A stretch of DNA of 57,919 nucleotides, from positions 1-57,919 of the forward strand of contig CACPAS010000004.1 of assembly GCA_902632055.1 (NCBI GenBank), written 5' to 3'. The notes under the pieces are model-generated. The model made no database searches, had not been told where the DNA came from, and saw nothing but the letters and a program-made list of their open reading frames with translations. A program made the translations under genes and the position numbers. Below, one piece after another: positions 47,376 through 55,442 of the stretch (the first letter of the stretch is position 1; each line of letters opens with the position of its first letter). This stretch comes from an uncultured OCS116 cluster bacterium. GTDB lineage: Bacteria > Pseudomonadota > Alphaproteobacteria > Rhizobiales > TMED25.

Positions 47376-47573
47376 TTATTTCATTAGATTAATGATTATC
47401 GTTAAGACGATACTTATTATAATACAGGTTACAACAGGAAAGTAGAATGAAGAATTACCGAATTTGAAAAATAAATCACCAGGCAATCTGCCAAATCCTA
47501 TCTTTTTTAAAAAAGGATAAACTAGCGCAGCAGCAATAAAAATAAGACCTATTATTAATAAAATCTTCTGCAT
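47376..47573 (-). CDS. DUF2905 small membrane protein
   Basis: A 65-residue protein with two hydrophobic segments around KKIGFGRLPGDLFFKFGNSS. The loop GRLPGDL is the DUF2905 signature. Function unknown in the family. It lies between the 44-codon gene (19-base gap) and the PrsW-like gene (7-base gap). Confidence 0.82.
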   Translation of the reverse strand: MQKILLIIGLIFIAAALVYPFLKKIGFGRLPGDLFFKFGNSSFYFPVVTCIIISIVLTIIINLMK

Positions 47574-47592
47574 TTTTTACAGTGAATTGATG

Positions 47593-47727
47593 CTAATCAT
47601 CTTCTGTTTCTAATATTTTTTGGTGTCGATCAACAGTTTGCTCTAATACATATAGTTTATTCCATAACCATAAGTTCATAAGTATTAATCCAAAAATAAT
47701 TACGGTGCCAAAATTGCTAAATTCCAT
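47593..47727 (-). CDS. 44-residue single-pass membrane microprotein
   Basis: A short open frame with a very strong ribosome site: AGGAGGGT 3-4 bases before the ATG at 47727. The protein begins MEFSNFGTVIIFGLILMNLW, giving one membrane helix at about residues 7-26, then a polar helix-like tail with QTVDRHQKIL and the acidic end ETEDD. It sits 14 bases after the 71-residue gene and 19 before the DUF2905 gene, all in one direction, so it is probably a genuine operon member. I know no family for it. Confidence 0.7.
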   Translation of the reverse strand: MEFSNFGTVIIFGLILMNLWLWNKLYVLEQTVDRHQKILETEDD

Positions 47728-47741
47728 AATACCCTCCTAAG

Positions 47742-47957
47742 CTATTTTTGAAATTTACTATGAATATAAAGAGCAACTTTTTTCCAATACCTCAATGAAA
47801 AAAAAGTGAATACAAAAGCGAGCCAAAAAACAGAATCCATTAGTTGGTTAAGTCCTTCTTCTGCAGAAAAATCTACTGTGAAATACATTACAATAAGGCC
47901 AACTAAAACAGAAATAATAATATGTACAATAGTTGACTCAGTTTTTACATTATCCAT
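47742..47957 (-). CDS. 71-residue two-helix membrane protein, unknown function
   Basis: Residues 10-28 and 41-58 form two membrane helices (IIISVLVGLIVMYF and SVFWLAFVFTFFSL cores), separated by an acidic loop with SAEEGLNQLMD; the tail RYWKKVALYIHSKFQK is basic and should be cytoplasmic. It is first in the small-membrane-protein operon that ends with the PrsW-like protease. No family recognised. Confidence 0.65.
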   Translation of the reverse strand: MDNVKTESTIVHIIISVLVGLIVMYFTVDFSAEEGLNQLMDSVFWLAFVFTFFSLRYWKKVALYIHSKFQK

Positions 47958-48064
47958 ATGACATATATAATAACTTATTATAAATTTACATTATAATTAT
48001 CATGCTATACGATTATTTTGTTTTGAAAATTAACAATAGCTAAATAGTTAACCAAGATCCACTC

Positions 48065-48583
48065 ATGAAGTATAAATATACAAACACTATAATTACAATC
48101 ATATTCTCCGTTATTCTAGCAAATATATATGTCGTAAAGCCAGCTAGTGCCACAAACATTGTATTAGATGGATATATACTACAAATGGATAAATCACAGG
48201 GATTTAATGACATTCTAATAGGTGCAAATTGGGATGTAATTGTAGAAAACTGTGAAATTATAGAACCGATTGAAGATATCGATAATTTTATGGATTGGTT
48301 TCCCTGCTATGGTGATGATGACCATTGGTATCAAATTGTGATGATTAACGGTCAGATCTCTGCGGTTGGATTAGAGCTAGGTATTCTTGATGGTAAAAAA
48401 CTTCAAACTTTAAAAGACAGTATAGTCACTATTCACGGCGATAATAATATCTATCCTTATGAAGAAAATACATTCATTCTTAAAAATGGAAATATTGTGA
48501 TAAATGGCCTCGAAGATGGATATTATCTATTATATTACCTTGATGATGCAAGTGCCGAAGAAATAATGAAAGAGATAAAATAA
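48065..48583 (+). CDS. secreted protein of unknown function, 172 residues
   Basis: A signal peptide is clear (basic MKYKY, hydrophobic residues 8-24, likely cleavage after PASA near 30). The mature part of about 142 residues is acidic, with two cysteines (ENCEII and FPCYGDD) that could pair, and alternating beta-like stretches. No family recognised. It is convergent with the Rap1a-like gene (15-base gap) and stands alone on the plus strand here. Confidence 0.65.
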   Translation: MKYKYTNTIITIIFSVILANIYVVKPASATNIVLDGYILQMDKSQGFNDILIGANWDVIVENCEIIEPIEDIDNFMDWFPCYGDDDHWYQIVMINGQISAVGLELGILDGKKLQTLKDSIVTIHGDNNIYPYEENTFILKNGNIVINGLEDGYYLLYYLDDASAEEIMKEIK

Positions 48584-48598
48584 ATTTCTTTTAAAGCG

Positions 48599-48973
48599 CT
48601 AATATAAACTACAATCAAAGGTATACATAAATACTTCAAGGGCAGCGCTAAAAGCAGATTTATTATACTTATAAGACTCTGTGTTATATACCGCAGGTCC
48701 AGTAAAGATATCTGATAATTGTGTTCTTGTTGTTCCATCCGGAATACAACTTGGATCGAGCTCATAAATGACATCCGCATAACCCTGCATCAGGCCATTA
48801 CAAAAATTTATCCAATCCATATCTGCACGTGTACAAACATCAATGGCATCATATGTGCTGATATATGTTGCCGACTTTGTGTTATCAGCGAAAAGATGAA
48901 AAAAAATCATCACAATTAAGAATATTGAGGTTTTTACAATTAGATTTATGCGTCGCATATTCTTAGTATTCAT
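48599..48973 (-). CDS. small secreted protein, Rap1a/Tai-like
   Basis: A 124-residue protein with a signal peptide (a second ATG 5 codons in begins MRRINLIVKTS). The mature domain has a pattern close to the Rap1a/Tai fold: an early cysteine (DVCTRAD), an FCNGLMQGYADVIY helix, CIPDGTTRTQLSDIF, then FSAALEVFMYTFDC, i.e. four spaced cysteines with GY-x-GV-D-like and CIP-x-G features. Rap1a-type proteins were described as immunity proteins to type VI amidase effectors, but many genomes use the fold without that role and I see no effector here. It overlaps the preceding gene by 11 bases. Confidence 0.55.
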   Translation of the reverse strand: MNTKNMRRINLIVKTSIFLIVMIFFHLFADNTKSATYISTYDAIDVCTRADMDWINFCNGLMQGYADVIYELDPSCIPDGTTRTQLSDIFTGPAVYNTESYKYNKSAFSAALEVFMYTFDCSLY

Positions 48974-49583
48974 TCATCAAGCATTTGCCCTGGGCGCGTT
49001 GAAAATCAGTACTTGATATGTAGGAACGGTACGAGCTGTCATATGTAAGCTTTTCAGAATCAGAATAGAGAGATATTTTAGTTGGCGGAAATCCAACATC
49101 AACATAACAAAATTTATGGTAAGGCTTATCATATTCATTTTTTTTAAATACATTTCCAGTGTGTACCGTCTGCTCAATATTTTTTGTATCAATAAAGGTT
49201 TGACTGCTAAAGATATAATAATCTTTTTTTACCTGGTCCTTTGATCCTGTTGTCACGTTATTAGTATCATTAAAATCTCTATTACTTTCGATCTCTTTAA
49301 ACGGCACTTTGGGGCTATTTTCCATGATCACCCTCTCTTCAACAATAACTTTTTCGATAACCTTTTCGCTCTTATAAATATGGTACGCATAAGCTGCTAA
49401 AAGTAGGAATACACCCAAGCAAACTATAAAAATTGATAAGCTCATGAGCCCCATTCTGATATATGCAGCCCTTATTTTACTACGAAAACTCTGAGCAAAT
49501 TTTTTTTCATCGTCAATAAATTGATTTACTGCAGAGAAATCATTAATCTCATAGCTATCTCTTGTATCTGTTGTTTCAACCAT
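48963..49583 (-). CDS. single-pass envelope protein of unknown function, 206 residues
   Basis: N-terminal 45 residues are polar with a basic patch (RSKIRAAYIR), then one membrane helix (about 47-68), followed by about 135 extracytoplasmic residues. Just after the helix lies EKVIEKVIVEERVIMENSPK, echoing the valine/lysine/glutamate repeat in the 611-residue protein encoded immediately upstream. Two late cysteines (HKFCYVDVG and GKCLMNEY) may be paired. No family recognised. The start overlaps the upstream gene by 8 bases and its end overlaps the Rap1a-like gene by 11, so three products are probably made together. Confidence 0.65.
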   Translation of the reverse strand: MVETTDTRDSYEINDFSAVNQFIDDEKKFAQSFRSKIRAAYIRMGLMSLSIFIVCLGVFLLLAAYAYHIYKSEKVIEKVIVEERVIMENSPKVPFKEIESNRDFNDTNNVTTGSKDQVKKDYYIFSSQTFIDTKNIEQTVHTGNVFKKNEYDKPYHKFCYVDVGFPPTKISLYSDSEKLTYDSSYRSYISSTDFQRAQGKCLMNEY

Positions 49584-51411
49584 TTTTCTTAGGGTCTTTC
49601 ACAACTTTTTTTATAAATCCATCTTCATGCAAGATATCTCTTATCGTGGGAACAGGAACATGGACAATCTCTTTTTTAATGATTTCTTTCGGAACTTCTT
49701 TTATTACAACTTTCTCTTCTGTTACAATTTTTGGAACTTCTACAATTTTTTCAACCTCTTTTTCAACAAACTTTGTACGTGGCTTAGAGGCATATCTGAG
49801 TGTTTTAATAAATAGTGATCTTATAGGTTTACGCCTCCTGCGATCCCTACTGTCTGCTGTGCGCAGAATTTCTGAACCTACAGCCACAGCTGAGCCAGCT
49901 ATCGCAACGATCCCTGCAATCATACCAAACCAAATATTTTCAGTAGTCTTTCGGCATTCTGGAGTTACATCACCGGCAGTTTCAGCACCGTCGCATACGT
50001 CTAGGAAACTAAAATGGGTTGCTAATAAGTAGACTAGTTTCGTACTTGTTTTGGTTTCTTTCTCAGCTTTAAGGTCATTAATGGCCTCTTTAATATTGTT
50101 TATATCTAGTTTCTTATCTTCTATTTGAAGTTGTTTATCTTCAAATTCTGCTAATTTATTATCATAAGAATTTTTTGCGAATTCTCTCTCTGACTGATTT
50201 TTAGCTTGTATTTCTTTTATATCTTCATCAATTTGAGAAATTCTAATATCAAGCTCTTCTGAAGATTGTCTCTTTATTTGTGAAATATCATCTTTCTTTT
50301 GTGCAATAAGCTGAGATATCTGCGTAATATCATCCGCAAATTTTTGTTCTGTTTGAATAATTTTTTCGTCTCTTTCACTCTCTACGAGTTCAATTTCATC
50401 CTTGGTTGCATTTCTGATTGGTTCTTTTTGCGCCTCATATTCCTCTATTTTTTCATTTGCGTCAGCTATTTCTCTTCTATTAACCCTTTTATCACCCTGG
50501 AATGCCTTTGCATTACCCAAGATCTCCTGGTTAAAATCCCTTCTCTCTCTTTCAAGGGCAATATTATTATCAATAGTTTCAATATCCTTATCTGCCCTTT
50601 CGTTAATTGTAGCAATCTTTATAGCTGCGTTTTCACTAATTTTATTAATTTCAGTTGTTTCATCACTTTTTAATTCAGCTAATCTTAATTCTAGATCTTT
50701 GAGTTCGCCTCTTTCTATTTCAGATGATCTTGTTTTTTGTATTTCAATTTCATCTTTGCGAATTTTTAATTGTGAGAGCTGTATGTCTTCATTATCGTTA
50801 ATATTTTTAATTTCAAGTTGGTAAGTGCTATCGATACTCACTTTTGTTAATGATTCAAGGTCGACAAGTTTTGCCTTGGCAAGCTCAAGTTCATCATTCT
50901 TAATACCTATATTTGTATCGAGAATTTGAATATTTGTATCACGAAGCGATGATATTTTGATTTGGCCGATTGTCATTGATATAAAAGCAACAAGCATCAA
51001 AATCGCCACAATCATAGATCCGCTAATTTTCCATAGCGTACTATTACCTCTATAGATAGAGATAATTAGCGGCACTCTTGCGAGCTCCACCAGCGCTATA
51101 ATCGAATAAATAAGTATTATGAAATTATTTTGTAGAGTCGATAATTCTAGCTCTGATTGGCTCATAGCAATATCAGCTAAACCGGTCCGACCCTCTTTCA
51201 TAAGTAATATACCAAGATATACACCTAGGGTTGCAACTGCAATTTCGATAAGTATTGCAATAATCAGTAGAACCTTTGATGCTTTCTGGTTATCGTAGGT
51301 AAATAGCCTATAAATAAAACTAAATATTGTCCCAAAAAATAGACGCAAGTAATGGATTATATATTTTGCAGGCTTAAACTGACTATTTTTATCTTTTTCT
51401 ATTTCTGACAT
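49576..51411 (-). CDS. large membrane protein with long coiled coil, unknown function, 611 residues
   Basis: Three N-terminal membrane helices (about 44-69, 93-117, 130-151), a continuous polar coiled coil of about 290 residues (about 155-445; long runs of E/K/Q/I/L heptads), a cysteine-containing stretch (LDVCDGAE, TPECRKT), a fourth helix (about 480-505), an arginine-rich patch (RDRRRRKPIR), and a tail of VEKEVEKIVEVPK-like repeats. The positive-inside rule puts the N- and C-termini in the cytoplasm and the coiled coil outside. It resembles no family I can name; DUF4407 was considered but its NLDR-type motif is absent. It is the first of three overlapping genes. Confidence 0.7.
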   Translation of the reverse strand: MSEIEKDKNSQFKPAKYIIHYLRLFFGTIFSFIYRLFTYDNQKASKVLLIIAILIEIAVATLGVYLGILLMKEGRTGLADIAMSQSELELSTLQNNFIILIYSIIALVELARVPLIISIYRGNSTLWKISGSMIVAILMLVAFISMTIGQIKISSLRDTNIQILDTNIGIKNDELELAKAKLVDLESLTKVSIDSTYQLEIKNINDNEDIQLSQLKIRKDEIEIQKTRSSEIERGELKDLELRLAELKSDETTEINKISENAAIKIATINERADKDIETIDNNIALERERRDFNQEILGNAKAFQGDKRVNRREIADANEKIEEYEAQKEPIRNATKDEIELVESERDEKIIQTEQKFADDITQISQLIAQKKDDISQIKRQSSEELDIRISQIDEDIKEIQAKNQSEREFAKNSYDNKLAEFEDKQLQIEDKKLDINNIKEAINDLKAEKETKTSTKLVYLLATHFSFLDVCDGAETAGDVTPECRKTTENIWFGMIAGIVAIAGSAVAVGSEILRTADSRDRRRRKPIRSLFIKTLRYASKPRTKFVEKEVEKIVEVPKIVTEEKVVIKEVPKEIIKKEIVHVPVPTIRDILHEDGFIKKVVKDPKKNG

Positions 51412-51484
51412 AACAATCCTTAATCAGCAAAATTCTATCACCAAATGCACATTTTGTTAAATAAATTGATTTTGTTCTATCATG

Positions 51485-51571
51485 CTATGGATTTTTAAGA
51501 AATAATACAGGATCGTTTTGCTCGATAATTTGCCCTTCATCCATGAATATAATTCCATCAGTGGTATTGAA
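51485..51571 (-). pseudogene. C-terminal remnant of an amino-acid ABC transporter ATPase (GlnQ/HisP type)
   Basis: Reading the minus strand, 28 codons spell FNTTDGIIFMDEGQ, IIEQNDPVLFLKNP and then TAG. This matches the end of the ATPase core in polar-amino-acid ABC transporters, where ADRVIFMDEG is followed by an IVE-x-P-x-x-FF-x-NP motif. No Walker or signature regions exist upstream; the frame is closed by a stop just before. It is a broken gene fragment in a 205-base gap between the coiled-coil gene and the nuclease gene, and evidence of past gene loss here. Confidence 0.7.
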
Positions 51572-51616
51572 AATATTCTAATGAATATTTTATTTAGTTA
51601 AAAAAGGTTTTGATAA

Positions 51617-52426
51617 TTAGTTTTCAAAGGATGCTCTTTGTCGTGCATAGGCACAATTCTTGCAGCTTGGATGCCCTGATGGTATGAAATTACTATTCAT
51701 ACAATCGACCATGTCAGATAATTTCTCGTCAACCCATGTTATATTCCACTCATATGGTATTAAATACTCCTCGAACTTCATTACGCCATTAAAATTATCA
51801 GCCAATCTATTTCCATTACAAACAACAAAGTAGCCTTCTAGATGAACCTCAAAACCCATCTCCTTTAACAGATATACATAGAAGTCCATTTGGATTTTAT
51901 AGTTTTGTTTGTAAACATCGCTGAGGTAGGTTATTGGAGTTACTTTCTTAGTTGAAGATTGTGATTTGTAGTCCACCACAACTAATTTATTTGTGTCAGT
52001 GTTTATCCAGATATCATCAACCCCACCAAAGAGAATAATATTTGATTTACCATATCGTGCTTTCAATCCATGATGCATTGAATCTCGCCATTTATCGATA
52101 TCCGGATGATCAAATGGAATAAAATGCTCAAGGTTATTTTCGGTGAATAGCCGATGTGGGATCTGCTTTTCACGACATTCATCAAATTCTCTTTTATACA
52201 ATATATCAGTAGCTTCATTAAGTGCCCAGCCAGGAGTACCAGGCGACTCTAGCCCAACAACTCTATCGAGGTAAAAGCACCTTGGACACGTTAAATAGTC
52301 AGAGAACTTACTTCTACTAATTTTAAAATCCTCGTTTTGATTTGGACTATAAATAGATGAATTTCTTGATCGTTTTCCTGTGGCCTCTACAAGCTCGAAC
52401 TTGCTATTACGTTTTAAATCAAGCAA
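51617..52426 (-). CDS. PD-(D/E)XK (RecB/Cas4-like) nuclease-family protein
   Basis: A 269-residue protein with KISRSKFSDYLTCPRCFYLDR near residues 35-55, the active-site motifs GGVDDIW (D137/D138) and VVVDYKSQ (D152, K154), and a C-terminal CKNCAYARQR. Cysteines 47, 50, 255 and 258 bracket the core like the iron-sulfur ligands of Cas4/AddB-type nucleases, although their spacing differs. The start is TTG at 52426 with GGAG 7 bases upstream. No CRISPR array or cas gene is in the window, so a DNA-processing or defence role outside CRISPR is more likely. Confidence 0.72.
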   Translation of the reverse strand: MLDLKRNSKFELVEATGKRSRNSSIYSPNQNEDFKISRSKFSDYLTCPRCFYLDRVVGLESPGTPGWALNEATDILYKREFDECREKQIPHRLFTENNLEHFIPFDHPDIDKWRDSMHHGLKARYGKSNIILFGGVDDIWINTDTNKLVVVDYKSQSSTKKVTPITYLSDVYKQNYKIQMDFYVYLLKEMGFEVHLEGYFVVCNGNRLADNFNGVMKFEEYLIPYEWNITWVDEKLSDMVDCMNSNFIPSGHPSCKNCAYARQRASFEN

Positions 52427-52580
52427 ATCTAATCTCCAAGGATTTGAAAAAAATTATCCTACAAGTTTATCAATTTATTATTTATTTATCAATAATATGA
52501 AACTACTTAATCTCATGTTATATTTCAAGATTAATTACTATTAGACAATTATTGGATAACTATATATAAATAAATTTGCC

Positions 52581-52670
52581 GGAGGGGTGGCTGAGTGGTT
52601 GAAAGCACCGGTCTTGAAAACCGGCAACGGGGCAACTCGTTCGGGGGTTCGAATCCCTCCCCCTCCGCCA
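52581..52670 (+). tRNA. tRNA-Ser (anticodon TGA)
   Basis: A 90-base class II tRNA with encoded CCA. The acceptor GGAGGGG pairs with CCCCTCC, the anticodon loop CTTGAAA gives anticodon TGA, there is a long variable arm (CAACGGGGCAACTCGT region), and the T-loop is GGTTCGAATCC. It reads UCA/UCG-type serine codons. Confidence 0.96.
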
Positions 52671-52717
52671 TTCAAGACTTGAGACTGCCTGCCCCACAAA
52701 ATCTTTAACCCAAATAA

Positions 52718-52747
52718 TTGACATTACTTATAATTTTCAAATATTAT
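52718..52747 (+). promoter_or_regulatory. sigma-70-type promoter upstream of the AIPR gene
   Basis: A perfect TTGACA at 52718-52723, an 18-base spacer, then TATTAT at 52742-52747, about 34 bases before the ATG at 52782. It is independent of the upstream tRNA-Ser, so the defence-type gene can be expressed on its own. Confidence 0.5.
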
Positions 52748-52781
52748 TAATAATAATACTTCTATTGTTTGGATTTTTGTT

Positions 52782-54527
52782 ATGAGTATAAACCAGTTTA
52801 AAAACGTTTTGAAAAATTACATTGAAAAATGGTGTGATAAAAACGGTCAGGACTTTAGTAACTCAAAATCGCGTGGAAATGCCTTTGAAGATTTCATATT
52901 TGAACTATTAGTCAAAAGATATGATATTGAAGATGCATCAGAGGACGAAAACATATTCAGGACAAATGAAAAGGGTATAGATATTATAATACCACCCAGT
53001 GATAATTCTCCATATTTTATTGTATGCCAATGTGAACACGGTGGTTTTGGGACTAAGACGAAAGATACAATAGATAAAGATAAAATGACAGGTTTCTTCA
53101 ATAGATTTGGGGATATTACTTTACCCGACTGGATTGAAAATAGAGAGGAATTGCAGTTAGATTATCGTAATAAGTTAATAGATCTTCGAATACATATTGA
53201 TCGTCATTTACCTGTTAAATGGTTATATGCATCGAATAAACGTATAGGAAATTCGTCCTCAGAACTAGATGATATCATTAGGAAATATAACTATAAAACA
53301 TTATACCCATCAGTTGAGTTTGAAATACTCGACATAGATGAACTTACTGCCCTCTTCATGGAAACTGAAAAAATTCAAATGGAATACCCTGACAAGGTTG
53401 AATTTAATCACGGAGCAAATAAAGGTATTTATGATAATTCAGGTCACAAATTTTTTGTGGGGCTCATTAAAGCAAATGTGATAGTTGATTGGTACAAAAC
53501 CCACAAGGAGTCACTATTTGAACAAAATATCCGAACACTGCTAACAAAAAATAGAATTAATACGGATATGGCATTGACAATTACAAATGCTCCAGGTGAT
53601 TTTCGGCATTTCAATAATGGAGTTTCTGCAATTTGTGAAAAGCTGGAATATGATGAGGAATTAAGGAGAGTTTCTGCAAAAAAATTCAACATAATTAATG
53701 GAGCACAAACTGTAGGAACACTTTTTGAGCAGAGGAACTCAGGAAAAATAGAGGAAGTTGAGGTTCTATTGAGAATTACTGCAGTTAAATATTCAGACAA
53801 ACTTAGTAATGATATAACAAAATACAATAATACCCAAAATGCTGTTTCATCTGCTGACTTTAAATCTAATGACGAAATCCAAATATGGCTCGAAAAAAAA
53901 TTTAATGACTACGATTATCCTAAATATTTTCGCAAGATTGTCTACAGAAGAAAAAGACCTTATGCCAGAGGTAGTAAAAGTGAATATGCCTTGAGTATCT
54001 TAGAATTTGCAAAAATAAGAAGAGTTATTCTGCAATCATCAGCCACGCAAAATTCTAATCCAAATTTGGTATGGAAAAGTAAAGAAGATGGTGGGTGCTA
54101 TGAAGAAATTTTCCCAAATTCGGGGATACTCGATAATAAAGAATTTGAAAAATTTAATTTTATGTTCAACGTTTACAAAGAAATTGAAAGAAAAATAAAT
54201 GAAGAAAGAGAAAATAATAAAGAAAGAACATCTTTAAAAAGAATGGTCGCTCTTGGCCTTGAGGCTTTTAATAAATTTTGGATAGATAATAAAGAAGATT
54301 TTGATAATTATGCTGAAATCGAGAAAGGGAATGCTGACGCAAAAAAAGTTCTAAAAATCTTCTGGGCGCATTTTTATAGAGCCTTAGGAAAAATCTACGA
54401 TAATGAAATAATTGATGGGTCCACAACAGCCTATGCATTCGTTAGAAGTGATAACCTAACGAAAAGGGTGGTTAGTAGTACAAATGAGTCATACCAGCTT
54501 CAAAAAGAATTAAACGAAATTCAATAA
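52782..54527 (+). CDS. AIPR-family protein with N-terminal restriction-nuclease-like domain
   Basis: A 581-residue protein. The middle section (about 270-320) with FRHFNNGVSAICEKL and FNIINGAQTVGTLFEQ is the core of the AIPR family, named after abortive-infection phage resistance. The first 110 residues resemble a PD-(D/E)XK fold: E36 in GNAFEDFIF, D67 in EKGIDIII and a QCE triplet at 83-85 where many such enzymes have QxK or ExK. Glutamate in place of the usual lysine makes catalysis uncertain. It lies between two tRNA-Ser genes, just before an SRA-HNH nuclease gene, supporting an antiphage role (inference). Confidence 0.8.
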   Translation: MSINQFKNVLKNYIEKWCDKNGQDFSNSKSRGNAFEDFIFELLVKRYDIEDASEDENIFRTNEKGIDIIIPPSDNSPYFIVCQCEHGGFGTKTKDTIDKDKMTGFFNRFGDITLPDWIENREELQLDYRNKLIDLRIHIDRHLPVKWLYASNKRIGNSSSELDDIIRKYNYKTLYPSVEFEILDIDELTALFMETEKIQMEYPDKVEFNHGANKGIYDNSGHKFFVGLIKANVIVDWYKTHKESLFEQNIRTLLTKNRINTDMALTITNAPGDFRHFNNGVSAICEKLEYDEELRRVSAKKFNIINGAQTVGTLFEQRNSGKIEEVEVLLRITAVKYSDKLSNDITKYNNTQNAVSSADFKSNDEIQIWLEKKFNDYDYPKYFRKIVYRRKRPYARGSKSEYALSILEFAKIRRVILQSSATQNSNPNLVWKSKEDGGCYEEIFPNSGILDNKEFEKFNFMFNVYKEIERKINEERENNKERTSLKRMVALGLEAFNKFWIDNKEDFDNYAEIEKGNADAKKVLKIFWAHFYRALGKIYDNEIIDGSTTAYAFVRSDNLTKRVVSSTNESYQLQKELNEIQ

Positions 54528-54578
54528 AGAGGCAAACAAGTTTTTACTATATTATCTGCGGGACCATGATAATTTAAT

Positions 54579-54659
54579 TTAAATTGTCATCCTACATTTC
54601 GCATAATAACCTGGGAACGAGTTAATCATGTCTTTCTTTGCTTTACCTATTGCGTATAC
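54579..54659 (-). pseudogene. possible short coding remnant in the AIPR/SRA-HNH gap
   Basis: On the minus strand, a 26-codon open stretch between stops reads VYAIGKAKKDMINS then FPGYYAKCRMTI. Its composition is protein-like rather than AT-biased, but I recognise no family and no start codon or ribosome site supports it. It may be chance. Confidence 0.15.
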
Positions 54660-54746
54660 TTACATCACGCAATTAAGCGGTTCCTGTGATAAATATCCAA
54701 ATTATTGATATATCATAAATTAAGTTAGGGTTATAATAAAAGAGAT

Positions 54747-55430
54747 ATGGATCTTATTAAATACAATACCCTTGTAATGAACGAAGGTGGAATTAACTTG
54801 CAACGCGGCATGAACTTTGGAATTAGAGGTTCCTATTCGATAGTGTTAATGTCAGTTGAAAAAAATGCGCCATATGCTGATGAAGTATTTGATGACGGGA
54901 TAATAAAATATGAAGGTCATGACGCTGAACGTGTACCAAAAGAACAAAAGAAATTGATAGATCAGCCACTTGCCTATAGCTCCGGCACCCCTACTCAAAA
55001 CGGTAAGTTTTACGATGCAGTAATGCAATTCAAAAAAGGTGAAAGAGAAGCCGGAAAAATAAAAGTATATCGAAAAATAAGAGCGGGTATATGGGTTGAT
55101 ATGGGCTTTTATGATTTAATCGATGGCTATTTACAAAATGATGGAAATAGAAATGTATTTAAATTCATTTTAAAACCAATCAGTAATGTATTTGAACCAG
55201 ATGCTGCCGATAATATAGAAATTGATCACAACAGACTTATCCCAGGATGGGTAATGCAAGAAGTGTATATAAGAGATAAAGGCCAATGCCAACAATGTGG
55301 CGCAAAAGATAATTTACATTTTGATCATATCATACCATATTCAAAACATGGTTCATCAAAAGACCCTAAGAATATTCAATTACTTTGTGCGCGACATAAC
55401 CTAAAAAAAAGCAATAAATTAGTCTATTGA
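54747..55430 (+). CDS. SRA-HNH modification-dependent restriction endonuclease (type IV-like)
   Basis: A 227-residue two-domain protein. Residues about 14-142 resemble an SRA/YDG base-flipping domain (GIRGSYSIVLM, DDGIIKYEGHDAE, GKIKVYRKIRAGIW, GFYDLIDGYLQ), which recognises modified cytosine. Residues about 172-222 are an HNH nuclease: C181/C184, D193-H194 in HFDHIIPYSKHG, N209 and C214/H217 in LLCARHN. The SRA-HNH order is that of enzymes cutting methylated or otherwise modified DNA. It ends 12 bases before a tRNA-Ser. A TATAAT is only about 9 bases upstream of the ATG, so its own promoter is unclear. Confidence 0.82.
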   Translation: MDLIKYNTLVMNEGGINLQRGMNFGIRGSYSIVLMSVEKNAPYADEVFDDGIIKYEGHDAERVPKEQKKLIDQPLAYSSGTPTQNGKFYDAVMQFKKGEREAGKIKVYRKIRAGIWVDMGFYDLIDGYLQNDGNRNVFKFILKPISNVFEPDAADNIEIDHNRLIPGWVMQEVYIRDKGQCQQCGAKDNLHFDHIIPYSKHGSSKDPKNIQLLCARHNLKKSNKLVY

Positions 55431-55442
55431 ATGAGTTTAATA

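Noticed and set aside
50402..50824. A 140-codon plus-strand open frame opposite the coiled coil
   Set aside because: Serine/leucine/isoleucine-rich antisense shadow of Glu/Lys/Ile heptads; no ribosome site and no family features.
51617..52426. Cas4 of a CRISPR system
   Set aside because: No repeat array or other cas gene in the window, and the cysteine spacing is not that of Cas4.
54652..54676. Inverted 7-mers (ATTGCGT/ACGCAAT) with an 11-base loop between AIPR and SRA-HNH genes
   Set aside because: Weak stem without a U run; could be chance, and no known site resembles it.
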